Source of the DNA: an uncultured Pelagibacteraceae bacterium
GTDB lineage: Bacteria > Pseudomonadota > Alphaproteobacteria > Pelagibacterales > Pelagibacteraceae
Assembly (NCBI GenBank): GCA_902629215.1
Contig: CACOQC010000008.1
Span: forward strand, 1-40,084
Direction of reading: 5' to 3'
DNA length: 40,084 bases
Below the pieces are notes generated by a model. The model saw nothing but the letters and a program-made list of their open reading frames with translations, did not search any database and was not told the origin of the DNA. Below, piece by piece: positions 9,810 to 20,151 of this stretch (positions are counted from its first letter, which is position 1; every line of letters begins with the position of its first letter). The position numbers and the translations under genes were made by a program.

Positions 9810-11228
9810 TTAGCTATTTTGAGTATCTTTAAATTTAGTAAACATTGCCTCAAACTCAAGCATTACGTTTCCAGTTGGTCCGTGTCTTTGCTTACCAATA
9901 ATAATTTCAGCTAAATTTGAAACTTCATTCATTTTAGCTTGCCATTCAGCATGTTCTACAGTTGCTGGTCTAGGTTCTTTTCTCTCAAGATAATAAGCTT
10001 CTCGGTAGACAAACATTACCACATCAGCGTCTTGTTCAATTGACCCTGACTCTCTAAGATCAGATAGTTGTGGTTTTTTATCATCTCTTTGCTCTACAGC
10101 TCTTGATAATTGTGATAATGCCACGACAGGTACAGACAATTCTTTTGCGATAGCTTTTAATCCTTGGGTAATCTCAGAAATTTCTTGAACTCTTCCATCT
10201 CTATTGTTGAAAGTTCCTCTCATTAATTGAATATAGTCTACAACAATCATATCAAGTCCAAAAAGTCTTTTAATTCTTCTTGCTCGATTACTCATTGCAG
10301 CAATACTTATTGCTGGCGTTTCATCAATATAAAGGGGTAATTCAGATATATTTTTTGAGGTTTCAATAAATTGATCAAATTGTTCATCTGAAATTTTACC
10401 ACGTCTTATGTCATTAGATTTAATTCGTGATTGCTCTGCTAAAATTCTTGTAGAAAGTTGTTCAGATGACATTTCTAATGAAAAAAAAGCTATGGATGAT
10501 TTTTTTCCATTTGATTGTAATTTTTGGGCTGCGTTAAAAGCTATATTTGTAGCGAGTGCAGTTTTCCCCATGGATGGACGACCAGCTATGATGATTAAAT
10601 CAGACTGGTGTAAGCCTCCAAGTCTATCATCTAAATCTCTAAGACCTGTTGGAACTCCAACAATCCCTTCTTCATTTTTGTAAGCTGCTGAAGCCATTTC
10701 GATTGTTTGTTTCATAGCTTCATCAAATTTAATTAGTGATGAATTGAAAGAACCTTTTTCCGCAAGATCAAATAACAATCTTTCAGAATTTTCTATAATA
10801 TTTTGCCCATTTGTATCTAATTCATTTTGTTTTGCTGAATCTATTGTTTGTTCTGATATCTTTATTAATTCACGTCGTACAAACATATCGTATATAATTT
10901 TAGAATATTCAATTGCCTGTCTAGTTGGTGTTGAAAATTTTGTAATTTTAACTAGATATTCAGGTATATTTATCTCATCTTTATCTTCTTCAAAATAACT
11001 TTTTAGAGTAATTGGATTTGCTAACATACCTTTATAGATAAGGCTTTCTATAGCAGAAAAAATTTTTTGGTGCATTGGATCAAAGAAGTTTGCACTAGAA
11101 ATAATTACATTGATATCATCGAAAATTTCATTAGTAACTAATATTGATCCAATTACAGATTGTTCGGCTTCTATATTATTTGGTAATTCTTTGAAATTAT
11201 TTTTTATGATACTTAAATTATTTTCCAT
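9810..11228 (-). CDS. dnaB: replicative DNA helicase
   Basis: NIEAEQSVIGSIL, GRPSMGKTALA Walker A, MIVVDYIQLM, LSQLSRAVEQRDDKKPQLSDLRESGSIEQDADVVMFVYRE; no intein seen. Confidence 0.97.
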   Translation of the reverse strand: MENNLSIIKNNFKELPNNIEAEQSVIGSILVTNEIFDDINVIISSANFFDPMHQKIFSAIESLIYKGMLANPITLKSYFEEDKDEINIPEYLVKITKFSTPTRQAIEYSKIIYDMFVRRELIKISEQTIDSAKQNELDTNGQNIIENSERLLFDLAEKGSFNSSLIKFDEAMKQTIEMASAAYKNEEGIVGVPTGLRDLDDRLGGLHQSDLIIIAGRPSMGKTALATNIAFNAAQKLQSNGKKSSIAFFSLEMSSEQLSTRILAEQSRIKSNDIRRGKISDEQFDQFIETSKNISELPLYIDETPAISIAAMSNRARRIKRLFGLDMIVVDYIQLMRGTFNNRDGRVQEISEITQGLKAIAKELSVPVVALSQLSRAVEQRDDKKPQLSDLRESGSIEQDADVVMFVYREAYYLERKEPRPATVEHAEWQAKMNEVSNLAEIIIGKQRHGPTGNVMLEFEAMFTKFKDTQNS

Positions 11229-11295
11229 ACTCTTAGAGTACTAAAAAAAAAATATTTAAGAATTTTTAAATATACTTGGGGAAAAAATTGTATAA

Positions 11296-11754
11296 TTATT
11301 GAATAGTTTCTGCTGAAATAACTTTTATAAAAATTTTTGCATCAACTTCTGAGTGTAAAGAAATTTTTACATCGAATTTTCCTAATGATTTAATCTCTTT
11401 TACAGGCTGTATCATAGATGGCTTGATCTCAATTTTTTCAAAATCAAGAATAATTTTTGAAATTTCAGTAGGTTTCACAGATCCATATAATTCATTATTT
11501 TCAGTGCTCAATTTTTTTACAATATATTCTTTTTGATTTACTTGTTCTGCAATTTTTTTTGCATTTTGTTTTTTTTCGTTATCTTTTTTTGTTAGATCAG
11601 ATTTAATTTTTTCAACTTGTGAAATATTTTGTTTTGATGCATAGAGCGCTTTTTTATTTGCTATTAAAAAATTTCTAGCAAAACCTCTTTTAACTTCAAT
11701 TATTTCACCAATTGATCCAATTTTTTTTACATTTTCCAATAAAATAATTTTCAT
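11296..11754 (-). CDS. rplI: 50S ribosomal protein L9
   Basis: MKIILLENVKKIGSIGEIIEVKRGFARNFLI L9 N-terminal signature; synteny. Confidence 0.95.
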   Translation of the reverse strand: MKIILLENVKKIGSIGEIIEVKRGFARNFLIANKKALYASKQNISQVEKIKSDLTKKDNEKKQNAKKIAEQVNQKEYIVKKLSTENNELYGSVKPTEISKIILDFEKIEIKPSMIQPVKEIKSLGKFDVKISLHSEVDAKIFIKVISAETIQ

Positions 11755-11756
11755 TT

Positions 11757-12029
11757 TTATAATAATGCTAAGTTTCTCGCTCTTTTAATTGATAATGATA
11801 ATTCTCTTTGTTTTTTTTGGCTTATATTAGTAATTCTAGAAGGAAGGATCTTGCCATTTTCAGATACATATTTTTTTAAAAGTTTAATGTTTTTATAATC
11901 AATAGTAGGCGCACCTTTTATTGATAATGGGCAACTTTTCTTAAATCTATTCTTATTTGGCTGAAAAATACTTAATTTTGAGAAATTACTTTGATTTTTT
12001 TTCTTATTTCCACCTTGTTTTTTTGGCAT
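11757..12029 (-). CDS. rpsR: 30S ribosomal protein S18
   Basis: [48 protein letters not shown]. Confidence 0.95.
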   Translation of the reverse strand: MPKKQGGNKKKNQSNFSKLSIFQPNKNRFKKSCPLSIKGAPTIDYKNIKLLKKYVSENGKILPSRITNISQKKQRELSLSIKRARNLALL

Positions 12030-12031
12030 AA

Positions 12032-12385
12032 TTAATTTTTTGCACTTTCTTTTTTTGACGGGTCATCATTTTTTGAAAAATAATTAGTCTTTAAATCAAA
12101 TTTTTTTACTTTCACCGTAAAGTATCTTAATAATTTTTTATCAATTGATTCATTTTTTTCTAGTTCATTTATTACATTGCCATTTCCTTTAATTTTAAAA
12201 TGAATATAACTACCTTTTCTATTTTTTTTTATTAAATAAGAAAGATTTAACAATCCCCAATTTTCTGTTTTTACTATTTCACCTTTACTTTTCTCTACAA
12301 TTTTAGAATATTTTTCAGTTAACTGTTTAATTTCACTAGGAGAAGAGTCCTGTCTTGCAATAATTGTGTGTTCGTATAAATTCAT
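12032..12385 (-). CDS. rpsF: 30S ribosomal protein S6
   Basis: [36 protein letters not shown]; synteny rpsF-rpsR-rplI-dnaB. Confidence 0.95.
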   Translation of the reverse strand: MNLYEHTIIARQDSSPSEIKQLTEKYSKIVEKSKGEIVKTENWGLLNLSYLIKKNRKGSYIHFKIKGNGNVINELEKNESIDKKLLRYFTVKVKKFDLKTNYFSKNDDPSKKESAKN

Positions 12386-12411
12386 TTATGTTCTTTAATA
12401 AAAGCAGTGGA

Positions 12412-12417
12412 TATACT
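12412..12417 (+). promoter_or_regulatory. candidate -10 element for fabD
   Basis: TATACT in the 86-nt divergent rpsF/fabD spacer; no good -35 found. Confidence 0.25.
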
Positions 12418-12445
12418 ATTATAAATGTTTAATTACAATAGTAAA
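12418..12445 (-). promoter_or_regulatory. candidate sigma70 promoter for rpsF operon
   Basis: Minus strand TTTACT (12445-12440), 16-nt spacer, TATAAT (12423-12418), about 33 nt before the rpsF ATG. Eye-scored only; AT-rich background makes chance matches common. Confidence 0.35.
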
Positions 12446-12471
12446 AAATACAAAAAATTAATAGTTTTTAG

Positions 12472-13398
12472 ATGTTTTCAGTAATATTTCCAGGTCAAGG
12501 ATCTCAAATAGTTGGAATGGGAAAAGATCTTTATGATAGATACGAAATCGTAAAGAAATTATTTAAAGAAGCTGATGAAGCTCTTGGGGTAAATTTGTCA
12601 AAAATTATTTTTGAAGGACCAAAAGAAGAATTGGATCTAACAATTAACACACAACCTGCCATATTTTTGATAAGTTATTCAATTTTCAAACTAGCTAAAG
12701 AAGAATTTAATAAAGATCTAGGAAAGGCAAAATTTTTTGCAGGGCATTCTTTAGGAGAATATTCTGCTTTATCTTGTGCCAAATATTTGAAATTTTCTGA
12801 TACAATTAAAATTTTAAGAGTTAGGGGAGATGCAATGCAAAATTCAGTACCACAAGGCAAGGGAGGAATGATTGCAATATTAGGCTCAAAAATTGATGTG
12901 ATTGAAAAAATCTTGAAAGATAATCAAAATAAATTTAATATAGAAATCGCAAATGACAATTCCGAAGGTCAAATTGTTTTAAGTGGTAAAACAATTGATT
13001 TAGAAAATTTGACTGAAATTCTAAAAGAAAAAAGTATTAAGAACTTAAAGCTCCCAGTTAGTGCACCATTTCATTCTAAACTTATGAGTAAAGCAACTAG
13101 CATAATGAAACAAGAAATTGATCAATTAAACTTTCAAGATGGAAATAATATATTAATATCTAATGTAACAGCTAAAGAAATAGAAAATAAAGATAATTTA
13201 AAAAAATTATTGATTCAACAAATTGAAAGTCGAGTAAGATGGAGAGAAAGTGTAATTTACATGATTAGTAAAGGTATTAAGCAATTTGTTGAAATAGGAC
13301 CAGGAAAAGTGTTATCTGGTTTGGTAAAAAGAATAGACCGACAAATAGAAATAAATACAATTAATGATGAGAATGATATAAAAAATTTAAAGATATGA
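12472..13398 (+). CDS. fabD: malonyl-CoA--ACP transacylase
   Basis: FPGQGSQIVGMGKDLY, FAGHSLGEYSAL, SAPFHSKLM, VEIGPGKVLSGLVKRI. Confidence 0.95.
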   Translation: MFSVIFPGQGSQIVGMGKDLYDRYEIVKKLFKEADEALGVNLSKIIFEGPKEELDLTINTQPAIFLISYSIFKLAKEEFNKDLGKAKFFAGHSLGEYSALSCAKYLKFSDTIKILRVRGDAMQNSVPQGKGGMIAILGSKIDVIEKILKDNQNKFNIEIANDNSEGQIVLSGKTIDLENLTEILKEKSIKNLKLPVSAPFHSKLMSKATSIMKQEIDQLNFQDGNNILISNVTAKEIENKDNLKKLLIQQIESRVRWRESVIYMISKGIKQFVEIGPGKVLSGLVKRIDRQIEINTINDENDIKNLKI

Positions 13399-14132
13399 AC
13401 AATTTAAAAAATAAGAATATAATAGTGACTGGAGCAACAGGAGGTATCGGAAATTCTATCGTAGAAAAATTAGGTATGTGTGGTGCTAATATAGTTGCCT
13501 CTGGCACTAATGAAGAAAAATTAGAAAAACTCAAATCGAAATTTGATGATATTAAAATTCTGAAATTTGACATATCACTAGCAGATAAAATTGAGTCATT
13601 CATAGAGGATGCTACAAATCTTCTCGGAGGCTCACTAGATTGTATAGTAAATAATGCCGGAATAACTCAAGATAATCTTGGTATCAGGATGAATATTGAG
13701 GAATGGAAAAAAGTAATTGATGTAAATTTAACTTCTACTTTTTTAATGAGCAAATTTTCTATAAAAAAAATGTTAAAAAATAAATCAGGTAAGGTTATAA
13801 ATATAACTTCAATAGTGGGACATACAGGAAATTTAGGTCAGGCAAATTATACAGCGTCTAAAGCTGGAATTGTTGCAATGTCTAAAAGTTTAGCAATAGA
13901 ATATGCAAAAAAAAATATAAATATTAATTGTATTTCACCAGGTTTTATAAAAACTGCAATGACTGACAAGATTGATGAAAAATTTAAAGATATGATAATA
14001 TCAAAAATACCTTCTGCAAGATTAGGGGAGCCAAAAGATATCGCCAATGCTGTTCTTTTTCTTGCTTCTGATCAGTCAGACTACATAAATGGTGAGACTT
14101 TGCATGTTAACGGAGGCATGTATATGGCTTGA
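13395..14132 (+). CDS. fabG: 3-oxoacyl-ACP reductase
   Basis: SDR TGATGGIG, NNAGIT, YTASKAGI, NCISPGFI; ATGA overlap with fabD. Confidence 0.95.
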   Translation: MNNLKNKNIIVTGATGGIGNSIVEKLGMCGANIVASGTNEEKLEKLKSKFDDIKILKFDISLADKIESFIEDATNLLGGSLDCIVNNAGITQDNLGIRMNIEEWKKVIDVNLTSTFLMSKFSIKKMLKNKSGKVINITSIVGHTGNLGQANYTASKAGIVAMSKSLAIEYAKKNININCISPGFIKTAMTDKIDEKFKDMIISKIPSARLGEPKDIANAVLFLASDQSDYINGETLHVNGGMYMA

Positions 14133-14134
14133 CA
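14129..14134 (+). promoter_or_regulatory. candidate -35 element (TTGACA) of an internal acpP promoter
   Basis: Perfect TTGACA overlapping the fabG stop codon, 47 nt before acpP; matching -10 is ambiguous (TAATAA at 14151 or AAGAAT at 14155). Confidence 0.25.
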
Positions 14135-14180
14135 AAAAAAGTTTTTAAACTAATAAGAATTTTATAACAAAAGGATCAAT

Positions 14181-14420
14181 ATGTCAGAAGATGTTTCAAG
14201 CAAAGTAAAGAAAATAGTTGCTGATCACCTAGGTATAGATGAAGCTAAGGTAACTGAAGAGTCAAGCTTTATAGATGATTTAGGCGCAGACAGTTTAGAT
14301 ACAGTAGAGTTAGTAATGGCTTTTGAAGAAGAGTTCGGTTCAGAAATCTCAGATAGTGAAGCTGAAAAAATTTTAACGGTAGGTGATGCTGTTAAATTTA
14401 TAGAAGGAAAAGCTAACTAA
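14181..14420 (+). CDS. acpP: acyl carrier protein
   Basis: [24 protein letters not shown] phosphopantetheine site; AAGGA upstream. Confidence 0.98.
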   Translation: MSEDVSSKVKKIVADHLGIDEAKVTEESSFIDDLGADSLDTVELVMAFEEEFGSEISDSEAEKILTVGDAVKFIEGKAN

Positions 14421-14426
14421 CTTTTA

Positions 14427-15059
14427 ATGCCCGCAGAAAATGATGGGGTAATGATAATTCTTTCCTCTCCTTCCGGAGCTGGTAAAACAACACTCGTAAG
14501 TTTACTTGCAAAATTAAATAATTTTGAGGTATCAATTTCTCATACAACTCGAAAACCTCGAAACTCAGAATTAAATGGTAAGCACTATTACTTTGTTGAT
14601 GAGTTTGAATTTAAAAGATTAATTAAAAATGAGGAATTTTTAGAGTATGCAAAAGTTTTTAATAATTTTTATGGTACCACACGTTCACCCGTAATCGATA
14701 AGTTAAGTAATGGTAAAAATGTGTTATTCGATATTGATTGGCAGGGAGCTGATCAAATTAAGAATAAAAAACTAGATTACAGGTTAATAACTTTTTTTAT
14801 TCTACCCCCTAGTAAAGAAGTTTTATTTGAAAGATTATCAACTAGAGATATGAAAGATAAATTAATTGTAGATGAGAGAATGAAACAGTTTAGCAGAGAT
14901 GTTTTACATTGGATAAATTATGACTATGTTGTGATTAATGATAATCTAAATGACTGTTATTTAAGAATTAAGAATTTAATTGATGCAGAATTAAATGAAG
15001 GTTCAAAAGATTATGATAAAAATTTTATAAGACAACATGTTGAAAAATTAACAACTTAA
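14427..15059 (+). CDS. gmk: guanylate kinase
   Basis: [46 protein letters not shown]. Confidence 0.95.
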   Translation: MPAENDGVMIILSSPSGAGKTTLVSLLAKLNNFEVSISHTTRKPRNSELNGKHYYFVDEFEFKRLIKNEEFLEYAKVFNNFYGTTRSPVIDKLSNGKNVLFDIDWQGADQIKNKKLDYRLITFFILPPSKEVLFERLSTRDMKDKLIVDERMKQFSRDVLHWINYDYVVINDNLNDCYLRIKNLIDAELNEGSKDYDKNFIRQHVEKLTT

Positions 15060-15839
15060 TTTTTCATATTCATATGCAATTTCATAATAGTCTGTTAGTT
15101 TTAAATTTTGAGGCCTCAAGTTTAAGTTTAAGTTTAATCTTTCCAAGATTTGTTTATCACCATTAAATAATTGATTGAAGGGTTTTTTTATCATTTTTCT
15201 TCTCTGATTAAAAAAAGTTCTAGTAATAATTTCTAAATTTTTTGAGTTTTTTAATTTTAAAAAATATTTTTTTGGTTTAAAAAAAAGGAGGGAACTTTCT
15301 ACTTTTGGTTTAGGTGAAAAACTAGAAGGGCTTATATCACAAATTTTTTCTATATCTAATTTCCAGTTAGCCAATACAGTAAGTCTGCCATAACTAGATG
15401 TGTTAAATTTTGCAATTATTCTGTTAGCTACTTCTTTTTGAAACATCAAAGTTAGTGAGTCAAACCAAAAATTATCATCTTTCAAATTTATAATCCATTT
15501 ACTTAAAATTTCAGTTGAAATATTGTAAGGCAAATTTCCAAATACGGTTAACTTATCTTTTGAAAGTGAATATTCATCAAATTTAAGTATATCATCGTTT
15601 ATAAATGTAATTTTATTATTAAATTGTTTTTGAAGATTTAAAAATAATTTTTTATCTTTTTCGATAGCAAAAAATTTCTTCGGACTTTGTCTTAAAATAC
15701 CTGATGATAAATTGCCAGTACCAGCTCCAATTTCTAAAACAATTTTATTATTTATTTTTGTTAAATTTGATATTTTATTTATAATATTTTGATCAATTAA
15801 AAAGTTTTGTCCTAAACTTTTTTTTGGTATTATTGTCAC
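15048..15839 (-). CDS. rsmA: 16S rRNA (adenine1518/1519-N6)-dimethyltransferase
   Basis: [39 protein letters not shown]. Confidence 0.95.
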   Translation of the reverse strand: MTIIPKKSLGQNFLIDQNIINKISNLTKINNKIVLEIGAGTGNLSSGILRQSPKKFFAIEKDKKLFLNLQKQFNNKITFINDDILKFDEYSLSKDKLTVFGNLPYNISTEILSKWIINLKDDNFWFDSLTLMFQKEVANRIIAKFNTSSYGRLTVLANWKLDIEKICDISPSSFSPKPKVESSLLFFKPKKYFLKLKNSKNLEIITRTFFNQRRKMIKKPFNQLFNGDKQILERLNLNLNLRPQNLKLTDYYEIAYEYEKLSC

Positions 15840-16801
15840 TGGGATTCGAGAAATTTTACTGCTGAAATTAAACTTTCAGGATTAGATTTATTTTTACCCA
15901 TCATTTTAGAATTTGGCCCGTGATCCGGAGATATTCTTATAAAAGGGAGTCCCAAAGTAATATTTATTGCATTGAAATTATGCATAGTTTTAATAGGAGT
16001 TAAAACTTGATCATGATACATACCTACCACAACATCAAAATTTTTTATATTGTTACTCATAAAAAGACTATCTGCCGAATATGGACCAAAAATATTTGAA
16101 TATTTTTTTTTTAAAGTTTTTATAGCAGGTTTAATTATATTTTTTTCCTCATTATTAGTAAAATTACTTTCACAATGCGGGTTAAGGCCAGTTATTGCAA
16201 TTCTTGCATTCTTTTTGAATTTATTTTTGTAAAATTTTTTAATTAAAATTGTATTAATAATTATTTTTCTTCTTGTAATAGAAGTTGAAACTTTTTTTAT
16301 AGGAATATGTGTTGTTATGGGGCTAACAGATAAATCTTTATTGTATATCAGCATAGCATAATTTTTTGTATTAGTTTTTTTTGCTAAATACTCAGTAACT
16401 CCTAAGAATTTTTTTTTTAAAAAATTTTTTTTAGAAATTGGCCCATTAATTAATCCCAAAAAAGATTTTTTTTTGATGAGGTTTAAAGCAAGCTTAAAAC
16501 ATTTTTTATTATAAGAATTAGAATAATCAGAAATTTTTATAAAAGGTTTCGAGAATTCAAAATCAATATTTATCAAATTAATTTTGTTATTTTTTAAATC
16601 TTTGTAAGAAAAATCTTTATTAATGATATTAAAAGGTATTTTATAATTAAGTAATTTCATTTGTTCTCTGAACAATTTATACGAAGCGATTGTTATTAGT
16701 GGGTTTTTTAATTGATATCTCTTATATAATTTAAAAAGAATTTCAGAAAAAACACTATAGGGCTCACCTGCAACGATCAAAATCGGTTTATTAGTACTCA
16801 T
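15836..16801 (-). CDS. pdxA: 4-hydroxythreonine-4-phosphate dehydrogenase
   Basis: VAGEPYSVF, NGPISKK, ITGLNPHCES, GPYSADSLF, DVVVGMYHDQVLTPIK, FIRISPDHG. Confidence 0.95.
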   Translation of the reverse strand: MSTNKPILIVAGEPYSVFSEILFKLYKRYQLKNPLITIASYKLFREQMKLLNYKIPFNIINKDFSYKDLKNNKINLINIDFEFSKPFIKISDYSNSYNKKCFKLALNLIKKKSFLGLINGPISKKNFLKKKFLGVTEYLAKKTNTKNYAMLIYNKDLSVSPITTHIPIKKVSTSITRRKIIINTILIKKFYKNKFKKNARIAITGLNPHCESNFTNNEEKNIIKPAIKTLKKKYSNIFGPYSADSLFMSNNIKNFDVVVGMYHDQVLTPIKTMHNFNAINITLGLPFIRISPDHGPNSKMMGKNKSNPESLISAVKFLESQ

Positions 16802-17744
16802 TTATAATTATATTTTTTTTTATTTTATTAAAAAAAATTGATGAAAAATTATTTAATTGATTATTCATTTCAAAACTAATCAATCTTTCTAGTTCTACTT
16901 CATTATTATTATTTTTTTCAATAAATTTTTTATCTTCTAATTTCAAAATCATAATTCCCGAAGAAATTAGAATTGGTTTTGTAATCTCACCAATATCTAA
17001 ATCTTCAAGTTGATTTTGAATTTCTTTAGAGAGTGCATTTTGATTAACCCAACCTAGTAATCCTGCATTATTTTTTGAGCCTGAAATACTAAATTTTATT
17101 ACAGTTTCTTCGAATCCAATTGAATTAATTGATTTAACTATCTGATCATATTTTAAATTTATTTCTTCTTTATTTTCTAGAGGAATAATAATTTCTGAAA
17201 GAAGTAAATTTTCAATTTTTTCTTGATTGTTGGAAACTTTTTTTTTTAATTCATCTTCATCTATGAAAATTTTATCTTTGAATTTTGTATATATCATTTG
17301 ATTCCACACTGCCTCTATTTCAATTTTTTTGTATACTTCATCAAATTTTAAACCATTTTTTTTGAGATAATTCTCAAATTCATTTTTTGAATTAAAATCT
17401 AAATTTTTAAAAATATTTTCAATCATCAAATCTACAGATTTATTTTTCTCATTTAGTTTATATATTTTCAAAATTTCTATCTCTTTAATTTTTTCTTTAA
17501 TTAATGAATCTTTTGCATATTGAAGAACTTGTTGTTTATCAATTTCCTTTAGCGATGTATTTAAAGTAACTAAATAGTTATATTCATTCATAACATCAAT
17601 ATTAGTGATTATATTATTGTTCACTTTTGCTAAAATTTTAACTTCATTTGCTTTTAAATAAAATGAAAAAAAAAAGATAAAAAAAATTAAATAAAGAGAT
17701 GTGTTTTTTTTTAAGTTTTTAAATGAATTCATCTTTTTAATCAA
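16791..17744 (-). CDS. surA: SurA-like periplasmic chaperone/peptidylprolyl isomerase
   Basis: Signal peptide, KILAKVNNNIITNIDVMNEYNYL SurA N-domain, parvulin-like segment (GLLGWVNQNAL); lies between lptD and pdxA. Start may be the internal ATG at 17732. Confidence 0.8.
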   Translation of the reverse strand: MIKKMNSFKNLKKNTSLYLIFFIFFFSFYLKANEVKILAKVNNNIITNIDVMNEYNYLVTLNTSLKEIDKQQVLQYAKDSLIKEKIKEIEILKIYKLNEKNKSVDLMIENIFKNLDFNSKNEFENYLKKNGLKFDEVYKKIEIEAVWNQMIYTKFKDKIFIDEDELKKKVSNNQEKIENLLLSEIIIPLENKEEINLKYDQIVKSINSIGFEETVIKFSISGSKNNAGLLGWVNQNALSKEIQNQLEDLDIGEITKPILISSGIMILKLEDKKFIEKNNNNEVELERLISFEMNNQLNNFSSIFFNKIKKNIIINEY

Positions 17745-20151
17745 GAATACTATCTGTTTTAGTAGATCCTAGAGGTACTAGTGTAATATTAAAAAATAAT
17801 TCCTCAGAAGGTTTTAAACTGCTATTTGAATAATATTCTTTATTATAAATGACTGATGCTGTTAAACAGTCATTTTTATACTCGTAAATTAAGTTATAAA
17901 ATTCTGTAAGATTATCTTTTTTGTTATTTCTCGTTTTAAAAGAGAAACTATTACTGTCATTTAAGCTGTATTTAACCTCATTTTCATAAAAACTTTTATC
18001 TCCAATCAAATTATTTTCTTCATAAAAAGTAAAAGTATTTACAAAATTATTAACTTTGAAAGTATTTTTGAAATTATGCAAATTTATTTGGTTTAAATTG
18101 TTATCTAAAGAATAGTTGTATTCAAATGATAAGTTATCAATTGGATTAAAATTTATCTCTCCAACATAATCTGATTGTTTTTTACCTAAGGTGCTGGTTG
18201 TTGGTAAATTTTCATTCGCTTCGTCTCTAAATACTGTAGCCAATTTAGAGCTTAAAATTGTATTATTTTCCTCATTTTCCTTTTTATAATCTAAGCCAAT
18301 TGTCAAAGATGTTCCACCCTCAACTGTTTCATTAAATCCAATTCTATTTAAACTAAATATATTGTCTGAGTTTAAAAACCTTGATTCTTCTTTTAAATTT
18401 TTAGAGTCGTTTGGACTAAACCTAAAAGACATTTTTGGAATTAACATACTATTGAACTTTTCATTTTTTTTAACAAGCGGGACGTCAACATTATAAATTA
18501 ACATTGATAGTATTTCACTTTGACTTTTTTCTTTAAATTTAGTGGAGTTTTCTCCATCTGAATTAACATTTTTTATTATTGATTTAAAATTATGATTAAT
18601 CCCTAATGTATTAATCATGTTTTTTCCATTTAAAATAAAATCATTTATTTGAACTGCTTCATAAATATTAGTCTCATATTTTTTTTGATTTCCACTAGAC
18701 ATAAATTCAAAATTATCAAAAAAACTATCCTCAAAATAATTTGATTTTGTTAAAGCATAGTTAGGATAAATAAACTCATATTTATCACTAGTTGGTTTAT
18801 TCATTTTTTCATAACTCTCTAATGATATATCTAGATTTAAATTATCCCCACTACCAGAAAACTCAATTAAATTTTCTAACACTGAAGTGTCTTTTATTAT
18901 TGGGCTCGTATTTTCCAAAGAATAAAGATCTATATAATTATCATTTGAAACTTTTTCTATTTTCAAATAAATATCACTATCATCAAAAAATTTATTATTA
19001 AAAAAAAATTTTGAATTTGCAAAAAAATGTGTATTCCTTCCATTTTCTGAGTCATTATCAGTTTTATTTAAGCTAAAATCTATAATATGGGACGAGTTTT
19101 TGTTTTCTTTTCTATATTCAGATTGCAATAAAAAATTATCTGTGGAAAAAAATCTAGGTTTAAAAGTAAAATCTTCATTATCAGAGATAGCTAAAAAATA
19201 AGGAATATTTACAGAAGCGCCTAATTTATTTGAATCGCTAAATGAAGGTATCAAAAAACCCGATTTTCTTTCAACAGTGGGATCGGGATGAAAAAATTTT
19301 GGAAAATAAAGCACTGGTATATTATAAATTTTTAGCCAGGCATTTTTATATTGAATTTCTTTTTTTTCTTTATTATGAATAATTTCGTTAGAAGTGATTA
19401 CCCAAGGAGGGCAATTATTATTATTTGAACATGATGTGAATATCCCTTTTTTAATAACAGTTTTTTCATTTTCATAAATAATTGAATTACCTTTTAATTT
19501 AGGTTCATTATCTTTTATTCCAAAAGTATCATTTCTTAAATTTATTTTTATATCTTTTCCAATTAGAATACTTTCTTTTAACTTTACAAATCCTTTATTT
19601 ATGTAATATCTATTTTTTTTATCATCTAATAGTTCAATATTTTCAGCTTTTAAAATTTCAGTTGAATTTGAAAATTTAAACGATGATACATTTAATATAT
19701 TATCTAAATTGTCATTAAAACTTGATTCTTTATCTGACAAAATCATTTTTCTATCTATATAAAAAGATACATCTGAAGACTCTCCTTTTAATTTATTATC
19801 TATTTCAAATAAAGTTTTTCCAAGAGACATGAATTGCTTTTTATTTTTATAGTAAATGATTTTTTCAGAGTTTATTTTGGTTTTATTAATTAGATCTTTA
19901 ACCTCAACATTTCCCTCTGCATCTATTTGGTTATTTGTTTTGTTATAAGTAATTTTATCAGCTAAGATTTCTATCTCATTGTCAATTTTAGCCTCTACAT
20001 CTTTTTCACCGATAATAATATTGCCATCTTCAAAGGTAGATATTTGTATAGCTTTTAAATTTACTTCCTTTGAATATAGAAAATTATTAAATGATGTTAA
20101 AAAAAATAGAAAAAAAATTATTAACTTCATATTTATAAAATTATTTTTCAT
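17737..20151 (-). CDS. lptD: LPS-assembly outer membrane protein LptD
   Basis: Signal peptide, OstA-like N-domain (ADKITYNKTNNQIDAEGNVEV), TSCSNNNNCPPWVI, IYNIPVLYFPKFFHPDPTVERKSGFLIPSF; lptF-lptG-lptD-surA order. Confidence 0.92.
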   Translation of the reverse strand: MKNNFINMKLIIFFLFFLTSFNNFLYSKEVNLKAIQISTFEDGNIIIGEKDVEAKIDNEIEILADKITYNKTNNQIDAEGNVEVKDLINKTKINSEKIIYYKNKKQFMSLGKTLFEIDNKLKGESSDVSFYIDRKMILSDKESSFNDNLDNILNVSSFKFSNSTEILKAENIELLDDKKNRYYINKGFVKLKESILIGKDIKINLRNDTFGIKDNEPKLKGNSIIYENEKTVIKKGIFTSCSNNNNCPPWVITSNEIIHNKEKKEIQYKNAWLKIYNIPVLYFPKFFHPDPTVERKSGFLIPSFSDSNKLGASVNIPYFLAISDNEDFTFKPRFFSTDNFLLQSEYRKENKNSSHIIDFSLNKTDNDSENGRNTHFFANSKFFFNNKFFDDSDIYLKIEKVSNDNYIDLYSLENTSPIIKDTSVLENLIEFSGSGDNLNLDISLESYEKMNKPTSDKYEFIYPNYALTKSNYFEDSFFDNFEFMSSGNQKKYETNIYEAVQINDFILNGKNMINTLGINHNFKSIIKNVNSDGENSTKFKEKSQSEILSMLIYNVDVPLVKKNEKFNSMLIPKMSFRFSPNDSKNLKEESRFLNSDNIFSLNRIGFNETVEGGTSLTIGLDYKKENEENNTILSSKLATVFRDEANENLPTTSTLGKKQSDYVGEINFNPIDNLSFEYNYSLDNNLNQINLHNFKNTFKVNNFVNTFTFYEENNLIGDKSFYENEVKYSLNDSNSFSFKTRNNKKDNLTEFYNLIYEYKNDCLTASVIYNKEYYSNSSLKPSEELFFNITLVPLGSTKTDSILD

